Notes: generated by a model not told the origin, from the sequence alone. Counted from the first letter of the stretch, positions 20,894 to 29,629 are shown. The stretch is DNA of 64,000 bases from Tunturiibacter empetritectus (GCF_014201375.1 NZ_JACHDZ010000003.1:310001-374000); one strand, 5' to 3'. A program made the numbers and translations.

Positions 20894-21466
20894 TCAACTC
20901 TGCGGCTGCGGCTGAGGATTCGTCTGGTCCGGCTCGGCGTTCCCTTCCGGAGACGCAGGCTCTCCCGGCTCAGCCTCCTGCACCGGCGCAGTCAGATTAT
21001 CCTGAATCCTCTGGCCAGGCACTCCCGGCAGCGGCCGATTGATCGGAGCCTCCGGAGCCTCCTGAATCCGCGGCTCATCCTGCTGAGCCTGCCGAATCTT
21101 CGCGCTCCGCTCAACCACCCCATTCAGTTCCTGCTGCTGCCGTTGGGAGGCCGCCTGCTGCTGTTGCAAGAGACTCGCATCCCGCTGCCTCTGCGCCTCA
21201 GCTAGAGCCTCCGGGTCCACCACTGGCCGCGGAACCGGCACAACAGCAGGCGCAACCGCCCGCCGCACCGAGTGATGCACCCCCTTATCGGCGACCAACG
21301 GCTCAGGCGGCGGATCATCCGGAAAATTCGGCTGCGCAGGCCGAGGCGCCGTTCGCACCACAGGCTGCACCGCTGCCGGAGCCTGCTTCTTCTTGCATGC
21401 CTGCCCCACCATCAAGGCCAACCCCACCACCGCCAACCCCGCACCCTTCGCCAACCGTGCCAGCAT
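20894..21466 (-). CDS. Predicted proline/glutamine-rich lipoprotein
   Basis: From the ATG at 21466 the product is 190 residues: a lipoprotein signal of 23 residues with lipobox VGQAC (Cys24), then a Pro-rich segment, a Gln-rich stretch (LLQQQQAASQRQQQELNGV) likely to be coiled coil, and an acidic, Pro-rich tail ending PQPQPQS. No family is recognised. This start has GAGG six bases upstream; earlier starts at 21484 or TTG 21541 would push the lipobox too far from the N-terminus. It may be an envelope-tethered disordered protein. Confidence 0.65.
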   Translation of the reverse strand: MLARLAKGAGLAVVGLALMVGQACKKKQAPAAVQPVVRTAPRPAQPNFPDDPPPEPLVADKGVHHSVRRAVAPAVVPVPRPVVDPEALAEAQRQRDASLLQQQQAASQRQQQELNGVVERSAKIRQAQQDEPRIQEAPEAPINRPLPGVPGQRIQDNLTAPVQEAEPGEPASPEGNAEPDQTNPQPQPQS

Positions 21467-21824
21467 CCCGTACCTCGCCCTCATTGGATGCGGCCTCCCC
21501 GGGCGCCGCACCTGTCTCTCCCGCCAGAATCCTCCAGCCAAATGCCTCTCCGTGCTATTGTTGTGCCATCCCTCCCGGCGACCTCAAAGATTTCACCGTC
21601 TCCAGGAGATCAAAAGCAAGATCAAAACCGGCTCATCAAACTGCCTTCCCCACCATACAACCGCTCCCCGATAGACTCCATCAAACCAGCATAAGTCAAC
21701 ACTTAGCAGCCAAACAAACAACATAAAAGCGTTGAAATTTCCAGCCCTTCTGCACTTCCTGTAATCCACTGCAAGTACGCTTCTGCCGACTGATCCTCCC
21801 AACTCCCCAGGAGACCAGTAAGCA

Positions 21825-22502
21825 ATGCTCGAAATCGTCAAAACCTTTCTCAAGAATGTCCCCGTCATCGGCCACGGTCTCCTTCAACTTCGCCGCGCGC
21901 AGTTCCGAAACTCGGTCGACTACTGGGATCAGCGCTACCGCAAGGGTGGCGACTCAGGCGCAGGCAGCTACAACCGCCTGGCCCGGTTCAAGGCCAACTT
22001 CCTCAACACCTTCGTCGAGCAGCACCGCATCTCCTCCGTCATCGAGCACGGCTGCGGCGACGGGGCTCAACTCAAACTCGCCCGCTATCCCAACTACACC
22101 GGCGTCGACATCTCCCCCAAAGCCGTCGAGATATGCCGCACTCTCTTCGCCAACGATCCCACCAAACGTTTCTTCGAAGCCAGTCTCCTCCCCGCCGCCG
22201 TCAAGGCCGACCTCGCCCTCTCGCTCGACGTCATCTACCACCTCGTCGAGGACCACGTCTTCCACGACTACATGCAAAACCTCTTCGTCTCCGCCAGCCG
22301 CTTCGTCGTCGTCTACTCCAGCAACATGAATCAGGACTGGCCCTACAAGCACGTCCACCACCGCGCCTTCACCGACTGGGTCGCCCAACATCAACCGCAA
22401 TGGTTTCTCCAGTCCAAAACCCCCAACGACTACCCCTACGACCCCAACAACCCCGACAAGACCTCCTTCGCCGACTTCTACGTCTTCGCCGTCACCAGCT
22501 AG
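21825..22502 (+). CDS. Class I SAM-dependent methyltransferase
   Basis: A 225-residue methyltransferase. Motif I is unusual, VIEHGCGDGAQLKLA, followed by YTGVDISPKAVEICR and the core strand ADLALSLDVIYHLVED. The N-terminal segment NSVDYWDQRYRKGGDSGAGS resembles methyltransferases found with glycan and lipid gene clusters, where the acceptor is often a sugar. No such cluster is adjacent here. A C-rich, G-poor tract follows the stop and may end transcription. The substrate is not known. Confidence 0.8.
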   Translation: MLEIVKTFLKNVPVIGHGLLQLRRAQFRNSVDYWDQRYRKGGDSGAGSYNRLARFKANFLNTFVEQHRISSVIEHGCGDGAQLKLARYPNYTGVDISPKAVEICRTLFANDPTKRFFEASLLPAAVKADLALSLDVIYHLVEDHVFHDYMQNLFVSASRFVVVYSSNMNQDWPYKHVHHRAFTDWVAQHQPQWFLQSKTPNDYPYDPNNPDKTSFADFYVFAVTS

Positions 22503-22560
22503 GCAGTATCGACATAGAGCACATCCGAAGCACCTGACAAAATCCAGACACTTATCCCGA

Positions 22561-22740
22561 CCCAAAAATAAATCTCAAAACCCTGTCACTTTTTTCCCCA
22601 CCACAAACAACACCATCAACCAACCACGAACTCACCACAAACCACCACATTCTCACCATCAAAAATCCACGTTCAAAACACCCTTTTCCGCAAAACCCCC
22701 AGCAAAAACACCCAAACCCACAAAATTAAAAAACTCCCAA
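22561..22740 (+). terminator. C-rich, G-poor tract, possible Rho-utilisation site (gap 22503-22820)
   Basis: In these 180 bases I count about 71 C and only 5 G on the plus strand, against balanced C and G around it. The tract begins about 60 bases after the methyltransferase stop and ends before the convergent xerC. C-over-G bubbles of this kind are the known hallmark of Rho loading sites. No ORF, tRNA or hairpin is seen in the gap. Confidence 0.4.
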
Positions 22741-22820
22741 TCAGCGAATCGGTTTTGCCCGAAAGCAGTCGTTTGGTGGAAGGATCACAACACGCTGTCC
22801 AAGAGAATTCGAAGACCGAT

Positions 22821-23870
22821 TCACTTCGCCCGAGGATGCGTCTCGTCATACACCTTCTGCACCTGACCCACCGTCAGCTGCGTATACCTCTGCGTCGTCG
22901 ACAGCCGCTCATGCCCCAGCATCTCCTGAATCGCCCGCAGATCCGCCCCCTCCTCCAGCATATGCGTCCCAAACGCATGCCGCAGCGTATGCGGATGCAC
23001 ATCCGCCGCCAGCCCCCGGCTCAACGCAATCGCCTTAACAATCCTCCCCACACTCCGCGTCGTCAGCCTGCAATCCCCACGCATTCGGAGGTTCATCATC
23101 AGCGGCCCCTCATGCACCAGCGCGCCCTTGCCCGCAGCCATCAGCTTCGCCTCACGCAGCGGCAGATAAGCCCGGAGAGCCACCGCAGCCTCATCTCCCA
23201 ACGGCACCAGCCGCTCCTTCCGGCCCTTGCCGCGCACCAGCACCGCGTCATCCCTCCACTTCACGCTACTCATATTCAAACCCACGAGCTCCGAGTTACG
23301 AATCCCGCACCCATACAGCAACTCGAAGATCACCCGATCCCGCTCCGGCCACGCCGAAGCATCTCCCTCCTCCGCATCGCCACTATCCACCGGGTGCCCC
23401 ATCCTTCGCGCACCTTGCGAAGGGTGGGAGACGACACCGCCCATCCCGCCAGCCCTCTTCTCGGTCGAACCATCCAGCGAGTTCAAAACCCGATTCACCT
23501 CTTCCATACTCGGCACCCGCGGCAGATGCTTCGGCAGCTTCGGCGTACTCACCAGCAGCGCCGGATTCTGCGCCACCTTCCCCTCCTTCGCCAGCCACTT
23601 GAACCAGCTCCTCACCGCCGCCAGCGCCCGCGCCGCACTCGCCTTGGTCAGCCCCCGCTCATACAACGCTCCCAGATAAGCGCGAATATGCAGATGCTCC
23701 ACTGCACCCACCTTCGCCCCCTCCCCCAAAGTCTCCTTCAGATAAGCCGCAAAGATCCGCACCTCGCGCGCATAAGCCCGCACCGTATGCTCCGACGCGC
23801 CCCGCTCATTCGCAAGCATCGCCAGAAACCCCTCGGCCAATCTATCGAATTCACTCATCTCTTCCCGCAT
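22821..23870 (-). CDS. xerC: Tyrosine recombinase, XerC type
   Basis: A 349-residue site-specific recombinase expected to act with XerD on chromosome dimers. A SAM-like core-binding domain (8-110) includes [14 protein letters not shown]. The catalytic domain has Arg in [12 protein letters not shown], Lys in [12 protein letters not shown], HxxR in [12 protein letters not shown], His in [11 protein letters not shown] and the Tyr nucleophile in QRYTQL. It is about 45 residues longer than typical XerC. The excess lies before [15 protein letters not shown], where residues near 148-160 are encoded by an in-frame GGGTGCCCC palindromic repeat. The catalytic residues are intact, so it may be functional. 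It follows xerD on the same strand. Confidence 0.9.
   Translation of the reverse strand: MREEMSEFDRLAEGFLAMLANERGASEHTVRAYAREVRIFAAYLKETLGEGAKVGAVEHLHIRAYLGALYERGLTKASAARALAAVRSWFKWLAKEGKVAQNPALLVSTPKLPKHLPRVPSMEEVNRVLNSLDGSTEKRAGGMGGVVSHPSQGARRMGHPVDSGDAEEGDASAWPERDRVIFELLYGCGIRNSELVGLNMSSVKWRDDAVLVRGKGRKERLVPLGDEAAVALRAYLPLREAKLMAAGKGALVHEGPLMMNLRMRGDCRLTTRSVGRIVKAIALSRGLAADVHPHTLRHAFGTHMLEEGADLRAIQEMLGHERLSTTQRYTQLTVGQVQKVYDETHPRAK
23392..23429. repeat. REP-like palindromic repeat, type C, inside xerC
   Basis: GGGTGCCCCATCCTTCGC and GCGAAGGGTGGGA form a hairpin around GCACCTT. The same element lies intergenically at 29630-29669. Here it is read through in frame, in the segment [15 protein letters not shown] of the recombinase. 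Confidence 0.85.
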
Positions 23871-23931
23871 AAATCCTCAACTTTCAGGGGACTCTGCATA
23901 ACCCGGACCACGTCCACATATCTGGAAAATC

Positions 23932-23964
23932 GGGTGCCCCACATCTCGACTTTGAGATGTGGGC
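23932..23964. repeat. REP-like palindromic repeat, type A, between xerD and xerC
   Basis: GGGTGCCCCACATCTCGAC followed by TTTGAGATGTGGGC, near-identical to 10288-10320. A second small hairpin, ATCGTGC-GAA-GCACGAT, follows directly at about 23965-23981. Confidence 0.8.
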
Positions 23965-24003
23965 ATCGTGCGAAGCACGATCGCTCTCCCATCCCGTTCC
24001 AAC

Positions 24004-24966
24004 TCAACTCGCCTCAGCGCGTCTCTTCCCGCGCGGATGATGCTCCCGATGCACCTTCTTCAAATGCCCCAGCGCCACATGCGTATAAACCTGCGTCGTA
24101 GCAATATCCGCATGACCCAGCAGAGTCTGCACACTCCTCAAATCCGCACCATGCTCCACCATGTGCGTCGCGCAGCTATGCCGCAGCATATGCGGACTAG
24201 CCTTACTCCCCGTCCCCGAAGCCGACCGCACCATCTCCCAAACCCACTGCCGCGTCAGCGCATTCCCTCGCACACTCAAGAACAGCGCCCGCTGTAGCGA
24301 ATACCCAGCCCGTTCCAACCCACTCCGCACCAACCCCGGCCTCCCCACCACCAGATATCTCTCCAAAGCCTCCACCGCCGACCGCCCCAGCGGCACAATC
24401 CTCTCCTTATCGCCCTTGCCCCTCACCTGCGCCCGCGCCTGGTCCAGATGCACATCCTCCACCCGCAGCGCGCAGATCTCCCCTACCCGCAATCCACCCG
24501 CATACAGCAGCTCCAAAATCGCATGATCCCGCAGCGCGAGCCCATCCGCACCATCACTCCGAGCGGCAACCCCGGTCCGCTCCAGCATCTCGGCCACCTC
24601 GCCCTCAGCCAGCGACTTCGGCAGCACCTTCCAGCTCGCAGGACTCTCCACATTCACCGTCGGATCATGCGCGATCCGTTTATCCATCAGCAGCCAGCGA
24701 TAGAACCCACGCAGACAGCTCAGCTTCCGCGCAATCGACCGCGACTCCACCCCGTGCCCCCGCAGTCCTTCCATAAACCCGCTCACATCCGCCTGAGTCG
24801 CCCCCACCAGCAACCCGTCCCGCACCTCGACATGCTCAGCAAACTGCTCCAAATCCCGCTGATACGCCTCACAGCTAGCCGGCCGAAGGCCCTTTTCCAC
24901 CCGCAGATATGCCACAAACTCCCGCACTGTCCGCGCGTTCCCGCCAGCTTGACCAATCTCATGCAT
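24004..24966 (-). CDS. xerD: Tyrosine recombinase, XerD type
   Basis: A 320-residue tyrosine recombinase. The N-terminal core-binding domain (10-110) has FVAYLRVEKGLRPASCEAY. The catalytic set is complete: Arg in LLYAGGLRVGEI, Lys in GKGDKERIVPLG, HMLRHSCATHM, LLGHADIATTQVY with the nucleophile Tyr, then THV. XerD rather than XerC is favoured by the GLRVGEI and GHADIATTQ versions of the motifs, but the assignment of which is C or D is tentative. It lies 133 bases upstream of xerC, with a repeat between. A phage integrase is unlikely given length and motifs. Confidence 0.9.
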   Translation of the reverse strand: MHEIGQAGGNARTVREFVAYLRVEKGLRPASCEAYQRDLEQFAEHVEVRDGLLVGATQADVSGFMEGLRGHGVESRSIARKLSCLRGFYRWLLMDKRIAHDPTVNVESPASWKVLPKSLAEGEVAEMLERTGVAARSDGADGLALRDHAILELLYAGGLRVGEICALRVEDVHLDQARAQVRGKGDKERIVPLGRSAVEALERYLVVGRPGLVRSGLERAGYSLQRALFLSVRGNALTRQWVWEMVRSASGTGSKASPHMLRHSCATHMVEHGADLRSVQTLLGHADIATTQVYTHVALGHLKKVHREHHPRGKRRAEAS

Positions 24967-25054
24967 AGAAGTCGATTATCCCGCTCCCCAAACCTCTGTG
25001 CCTGCCGACTCGCAACCCGAACCAACCTAACTACGGACCAAGCCCGTCACTTGC

Positions 25055-25246
25055 GTCCTGCCGGACGGGCCTCCTACGCGGAGGGCGGTCACTTCGTGAC
25101 GCGTGTACCGGTCGTGGCAGGATCATCTGCAACGGTCCTCCCGTTGGTCGGCACAATCTTTCCTCCGACCAACGGGAGGACCACGCGAAGCTCTAAAAAG
25201 GCGTGCGAACGCCCGCCGCCCGCGCAGGGCGCCCGTCCGGCAGGAC
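25055..25246. repeat. Nested inverted-repeat element (gap 24967-25304)
   Basis: Outer arms GTCCTGCCGGACGGGC (25055-25070) and GCCCGTCCGGCAGGAC (25231-25246) are perfect 16-base complements. Inner arms at 25134-25151 and 25165-25182 (GGTCCTCCCGTTGGTCGG and its complement) are a perfect 18-base stem with a 13-base loop. A GTCACTTCGTGAC palindrome lies at 25088-25100. No gene is credible inside; the size and terminal repeats are those of a miniature non-autonomous element. Confidence 0.75.
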
Positions 25247-25304
25247 AAACCTCCCCTAAAAAGTCTCTTCTCTCCCATCGCGGCATGGGGTATCTTCCAT
25301 TCAA

Positions 25305-26591
25305 ATGCGTTCTACCACTCTCAGGCCCGCTCTCCTCGCTCTCTGCCTCTCCGTCCCCACCCTCCCACTCGCCGCCCAGTCCTTCCTCCTGCCGCCAATC
25401 TCCTTCACCGGCGCGCCAGCCTTCTCTCAGGCCGACCTCCTCAAAGTCAGCGGCCTGCAGCCAGGCGCCACCGCCACCCAGGCAGACGTTCAAGCCGCCG
25501 CCCAGCACCTCAGCGACACCGGCCTCTTCACCGACATCCGCTTCGAGTCCAACGCTACCGGCCTGGTCTACGATCTCAAGCCCATGCCGCCGGAAAATCT
25601 CCTCCCCGCCACCTTCACCAACTTCGTCTGGTGGTCTCCCTCCGAACTCATCTCCGCCCTCAAAGCCCGAGTCCCCCTCTACACCGGAGTCGTCCCCACC
25701 GCAGGCAACCTCCAGGACAGCATCTCCTCCGCCCTCAAAGCGATGGTCGCGGAAAAAGGAGTCACAGCCAACGTCGTAGCCATCGCCCACAGCGACCAGC
25801 CCGGCGCCACCCCATCTTCCATAGCGTTTGCAATCGAGTCCCCCGAGGTCCGCGTCCATACCCTGACCCTGGTTCACGCCTCTCCCGCCATGCAGCCAAA
25901 GCTCGACAAAGTCATCAAAGAGCAGACCGGTCAACCCTTCACCAGCGACATCACCCGTCCCGCCATCACCACCGCACTCACCTCGGCCTACCACAATGAG
26001 GGCTACCTCGACATGGCCGTCCTCAATCTCACCCAGGCCCCACCCCAGGTCACCCCCACCGGCGTCGATCTCGACTTCACCGCCACGCTCAAAGAAGGCC
26101 AGCCCTACCAGCTCTTCGAGCTCACCTGGCCCGGCTCCGACATCATCAGCACCGCCGACTTCAACAAACAAGTCAAGATGAAGCCCGGAGACATGGCCTC
26201 CGAAGCTGCCCTCCGCCAAAGCCTGGCCATCATCGCCGGCGCGTACTTCGCCAAAGGCTTCGAGGACGCCCAGGTCAAGGCCCCCGCCACCTTCGACCAC
26301 CTCAGCCACCACGTCTCCTACAACATCCTCGTCGACCCCGGCCCGCAGTACCACATCCACAGCATCAAAGCCCTCGGCCTCTCCACCGAGCAGCAGAAGC
26401 AGTTCGACTCCGCCTGGCACATGAACCCCGGCGACTTCTACGACGTCACCTACCTCACTGGGTTCCTCCACAACAACAGCGCCATCCAGTCGCTCGCAGG
26501 CTACTCCGCCACCTACAACGCCGTCGCCGACCCCAACACCCACCTCGTCGATCTCACCATCACCTTCGCCAAGGGCGGCGTACTCAACTAG
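25305..26591 (+). CDS. Exported POTRA-domain protein (BamA/TamA-like without barrel)
   Basis: A 428-residue secreted protein; the signal peptide ends near LAAQS. At least three POTRA-like repeats are visible: FTGAPAFSQADLLKVSGLQPG with SDTGLFTDIRFES, a middle region with ITTALTSAYHNEGYLDMAV, and LAIIAGAYFAKGFEDAQVK followed by VDPGPQYHIHSIKALG. These match the beta-alpha-alpha-beta-beta pattern of outer-membrane assembly proteins. The sequence ends at ITFAKGGVLN with no room for a 16-strand barrel, so it is probably a periplasmic accessory to BamA or a stand-alone scaffold. It lies between two related inverted-repeat elements and upstream of ffh. Confidence 0.78.
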   Translation: MRSTTLRPALLALCLSVPTLPLAAQSFLLPPISFTGAPAFSQADLLKVSGLQPGATATQADVQAAAQHLSDTGLFTDIRFESNATGLVYDLKPMPPENLLPATFTNFVWWSPSELISALKARVPLYTGVVPTAGNLQDSISSALKAMVAEKGVTANVVAIAHSDQPGATPSSIAFAIESPEVRVHTLTLVHASPAMQPKLDKVIKEQTGQPFTSDITRPAITTALTSAYHNEGYLDMAVLNLTQAPPQVTPTGVDLDFTATLKEGQPYQLFELTWPGSDIISTADFNKQVKMKPGDMASEAALRQSLAIIAGAYFAKGFEDAQVKAPATFDHLSHHVSYNILVDPGPQYHIHSIKALGLSTEQQKQFDSAWHMNPGDFYDVTYLTGFLHNNSAIQSLAGYSATYNAVADPNTHLVDLTITFAKGGVLN

Positions 26592-26714
26592 CGCCAAAGA
26601 GGCGCCCTGCGCGGGCAATGATATCCCATCGCGACCAACGGGAGCGCCAACCGAAGGGGTATACAAGTCACGAAGTGACCGCCCCCCGCGCAGTGGGCCC
26701 GTCCGGCAGGACAA
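26592..26714. repeat. Degenerate copy of the inverted-repeat element
   Basis: This 157-base gap before ffh shares blocks with the element at 25055-25246: GACCAACGGGAG (26633-26644), GTCACGAAGTGACCGCC (26667-26683) and GCCCGTCCGGCAGGACAA (26697-26714). The left outer arm is missing. Confidence 0.65.
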
Positions 26715-26748
26715 GAACGCCCCCATTCCCTGTAAACTTGGAGCAGTC

Positions 26749-28143
26749 ATGTTTGAAAACCTAAGCGACAAACTCCAGCGTTCCTTCAAGACCCTCCGCG
26801 GCCAGGGCACCATCTCCGACGAGAACATCTCCGACGCCATCCGCGAGATCCGCCTCGCCCTCCTCGAGTCCGACGTCAACCTCACCGTCGTCAACGAGCT
26901 CGTCGAGCACATCCGCATCCGCGCCATCGGCGAAAAGGTCGCCACCGCCCTCAGCCCCTCAGAGCAGATCGTAAAGATCGTCCACGACGAGCTCGTCAAC
27001 CTCCTCGGCCGCGACACCGCCCGCTTCCAGAAAGCCTCCCAGCCGCCGAGCGTCATCCTCATGGCAGGCCTGCAAGGTTCAGGAAAAACTACGACGAGCG
27101 GCAAGCTAGCCCAGTGGCTTAAAAAAGCCGGCCACCGCCCCATGCTCGTCTCGGTCGACGTCTACCGTCCCGCCGCCCGCGAGCAGCTAGCCATCGTAGC
27201 CCGCTCCATCTCCGCCCAGCTCTACGAGGGCAAGCTCACCGACTCCGATATCGCAAAGCCCGGCACCGAAGCCGTCCTCCGCCTAGCCAAAGAGGCCAAA
27301 CGCGACGCCGCCAACTTCGGCTGCGACATGCTCATCGTCGACACCGCAGGCCGCAACCAGATCGACGCGTCGCTGATGGACGAGATGGCGCAGCTCAAAA
27401 AGCTCCTCAACCCCTCCGAGATCCTCTTCGTCGCCGACGCCATGACCGGCCAGGACGCCGTCAACTCCGCCAAGGCCTTCAACGATCTCCTCACCATCAC
27501 CGGCGCCATCCTCACCAAGATGGACGGCGACGCACGCGGCGGCGCTGCCCTCTCCATCCGCCACGTCACCGGCGCGCCCATCAAGTTCCTCGGCACCGGC
27601 GAAAAGCCTGACGCCTTCGAGCCCTTCCACCCCGACCGCATCGTCTCCCGCATCATGGGCCACGGCGACATCGCCACCCTCCTCGAGCGCGCCGAATCCA
27701 CCCTCGACCGCGGCAAAGCCGAGCAGTTCGCCAAGAAAGCCCTCTCCGGCGACGGCTTCACCCTCGACGACTTCCGCGACCAGCTCCGTCAGATCAAAAA
27801 GATGGGCTCCATGAAGTCCATCCTCAAGATGCTCCCCTCCGTCGGCCCCTTCGCCGGCATGCAGCAGGCCGTCGAAAACGTAGACGAAGGCCAGTTCACC
27901 CGCGTCGAATCCATCATCAACTCGATGACGCAAAAAGAGCGCCTCGACCACGAGATCATCAACGGCAACCGCCGCAAGCGCATCGCCAAGGGCTCAGGCA
28001 CGACTGTACAGGACGTCAACAATCTCCTCCGCCAGTACGCCCAGATGCGCAAGATGTTCAAGTCCATGGGCTCAGGCGGCGGCATCAAAGCCCAGCAACG
28101 CATGATGAGCCAAATGCAAGGCAAACAAAAATTCGGCAGATAA
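26749..28143 (+). CDS. ffh: Signal recognition particle protein Ffh
   Basis: A 464-residue GTPase that, with 4.5S RNA, targets inner-membrane proteins to SecYEG through FtsY. The N domain covers residues 1-90. The G domain has the P-loop GLQGSGKTTT at 107-116, DVYRPAAREQL, IVDTAGRNQ, TKMDGDARGGAAL and GTGEKPDAFEPF. The methionine-rich M domain (about 320-464) holds IKKMGSMKSILKMLPSVG, RRKRIAKGSGT (RNA-binding) and a Met/Gln-rich tail. Domain order and length are standard. No SRP RNA gene is seen nearby. Confidence 0.97.
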   Translation: MFENLSDKLQRSFKTLRGQGTISDENISDAIREIRLALLESDVNLTVVNELVEHIRIRAIGEKVATALSPSEQIVKIVHDELVNLLGRDTARFQKASQPPSVILMAGLQGSGKTTTSGKLAQWLKKAGHRPMLVSVDVYRPAAREQLAIVARSISAQLYEGKLTDSDIAKPGTEAVLRLAKEAKRDAANFGCDMLIVDTAGRNQIDASLMDEMAQLKKLLNPSEILFVADAMTGQDAVNSAKAFNDLLTITGAILTKMDGDARGGAALSIRHVTGAPIKFLGTGEKPDAFEPFHPDRIVSRIMGHGDIATLLERAESTLDRGKAEQFAKKALSGDGFTLDDFRDQLRQIKKMGSMKSILKMLPSVGPFAGMQQAVENVDEGQFTRVESIINSMTQKERLDHEIINGNRRKRIAKGSGTTVQDVNNLLRQYAQMRKMFKSMGSGGGIKAQQRMMSQMQGKQKFGR

Positions 28144-28218
28144 GGCCCGCAGAGGCGGTGAACCGCTAGACGGTTGAATCTCGTGGCATCGTCAGCCGCG
28201 CACCGTTATATTGTTCGG

Positions 28219-29409
28219 ATGATAAGACCCCTGGGTATCTGGCTTGTTACGCTCCTGCCTTCAGTGCCCCTCCTATGCATCTATCTGGCATTTCGAAATG
28301 TCCTAGACTCAAAAAAATTCGAAATGCGAATGCTTCTAATGCGTGGAGAAACTCATACTAAATACCTTGCGGCTTACGGTAGAAGACAGGAGAACACCAC
28401 TCCAAATTTTGAAGATGAAGCTGCTCTCAATACCTTTGTTACTGGAATCGTGAACAAAATCTATCGCCTGCAATACTCAGATTGGGAGTATTTCTATGCG
28501 ATCTTGTTCAATGTCGTTGTTACCGCGCTCCTAACTGCACTCGCGATGTCTACTGCGGGAATCTCCATGGGTCTACCTCCCGCTCTTACAGACCATCTGC
28601 CCAAAAACGCGGAAGTTACAAACATTATTGCCGGGGGAATTGGAGCACTCCTCTGGAGTATCTACGAATTCGCAGAAAGGTATCGATCTGGAGATCTTGC
28701 TCCCGACTCTCTTTTCAGAATGGGAGCTAGAATGCTTCTCGTGGGTGCGGTGGGAGCACTGGTAGGCGCTGTCATAAATGAGCATCTTGCGTGGCCGGTT
28801 GCATTCGGAGTTGGCGTGCTACCAATTTCAACTGTTAGAAGTTTTATCTCGGAGAGAACTCTTCGGGCGCTTAAGCTTCCCAGCGCAACACAAATTAAAG
28901 AGAATCCGCCCTTTACTTGCCTTCAGGGATGGAATCAAGATGTGTGTGAAAAGCTCTTGCGTGCGGGCATCTCATCTGTCGAACAGCTAGCCTGTACAAA
29001 TCCATTTCAAATTTTCCTGAGATCGAATCTCGACTGGCGAGTGATTCTCGACTTGTGCGATCAGGCTTTGCTGGTTGTTTACATAGGGGAGAAAGCCGAA
29101 AAAATAAGACTATTAGGATTCCGTTCAGCAGGTGAACTTGCTGAAATGGACTGGTCGAAGGAGGATTCAGATTATTTTTCTGACTTTACCCGCGAACAAG
29201 CTATAGGACAGATTGCCGATGCCCTTGAGATGGATGTTCTACAGGTGAAGATGCTGATACGCAGTCTTTCGGAAGACATAACCGTATCTCTCATTGCCAC
29301 GCTCTGGTCGGATGACACTCCAGGCGACCACCACGACGAGGACGACGAAGAATTAGAGCAACCGAACAAAGAGATTTTGACGGGTGGCTCACCTACACTC
29401 TCTAACTAG
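28219..29409 (+). CDS. AT-rich membrane protein with C-terminal helix-hairpin-helix-like region, unknown family
   Basis: A 396-residue protein that I do not recognise. Five hydrophobic segments are visible: IWLVTLLPSVPLLCIYLAF, FYAILFNVVVTALLTALAM, NIIAGGIGALLW, MLLVGAVGALVGAVI and WPVAFGVGVLPI. The soluble C-terminal half has two segments like helix-hairpin-helix repeats, LLRAGISSVEQLA and IRLLGFRSAGELAEM, and an acidic tail (DDTPGDHHDEDDEELEQ). Its base composition is far lower in GC than ffh (sample rows 43% against 72%) and uses A/T-ending codons, which suggests transfer. A TTG at 28174 could add 15 residues. It is followed by a cluster of palindromic repeats. Confidence 0.75.
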   Translation: MIRPLGIWLVTLLPSVPLLCIYLAFRNVLDSKKFEMRMLLMRGETHTKYLAAYGRRQENTTPNFEDEAALNTFVTGIVNKIYRLQYSDWEYFYAILFNVVVTALLTALAMSTAGISMGLPPALTDHLPKNAEVTNIIAGGIGALLWSIYEFAERYRSGDLAPDSLFRMGARMLLVGAVGALVGAVINEHLAWPVAFGVGVLPISTVRSFISERTLRALKLPSATQIKENPPFTCLQGWNQDVCEKLLRAGISSVEQLACTNPFQIFLRSNLDWRVILDLCDQALLVVYIGEKAEKIRLLGFRSAGELAEMDWSKEDSDYFSDFTREQAIGQIADALEMDVLQVKMLIRSLSEDITVSLIATLWSDDTPGDHHDEDDEELEQPNKEILTGGSPTLSN

Positions 29410-29426
29410 ACCACAATTCTCGAGCG

Positions 29427-29515
29427 GCGGCCAGCCCATGCATTCTTGTCGCATGAGTGGGCATTCGCGCCACGCGCGAACCCCTGCCCTTCAATCCCGT
29501 AGCCCCGAGTGCATG
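29427..29515. repeat. Extended type B palindromic repeat, copy 1
   Basis: A degenerate type B hairpin (CCCATGCATTC...GCATGAGTGGG) followed by a tail GCATTCGCGCCACGCGCGAA, CCCCTGCCCTTCAATCCCGT and CCCGAGTGCATG. The whole unit, tail included, recurs at 30750-30841. It is part of the 444-base non-coding gap 29410-29853. Confidence 0.7.
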
Positions 29516-29553
29516 GCGGGTGGCCCATACATCAAATCAAACCTATACATCTG

Positions 29554-29588
29554 CTGCCCATTCATGCAGTCTCATCGCATTAGTGGGC
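29554..29588. repeat. Type B palindromic repeat, truncated
   Basis: TGCCCATTCATGCAGTCTC followed by ATCGCATTAGTGGGCC. It lacks the leading GGG of the full repeat. A further GGCGGGTGGCCCACATC fragment follows at about 29593. Confidence 0.7.
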
Positions 29589-29629
29589 CTTCGGCGGGTG
29601 GCCCACATCTAAATTGACACAACAGAATC

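Noticed and set aside
22821..24966. A phage or integron carrying the two tyrosine recombinases
   Set aside because: Both have the length and motifs of chromosomal XerC/XerD, and there are no phage genes, attachment repeats or cassette arrays beside them.
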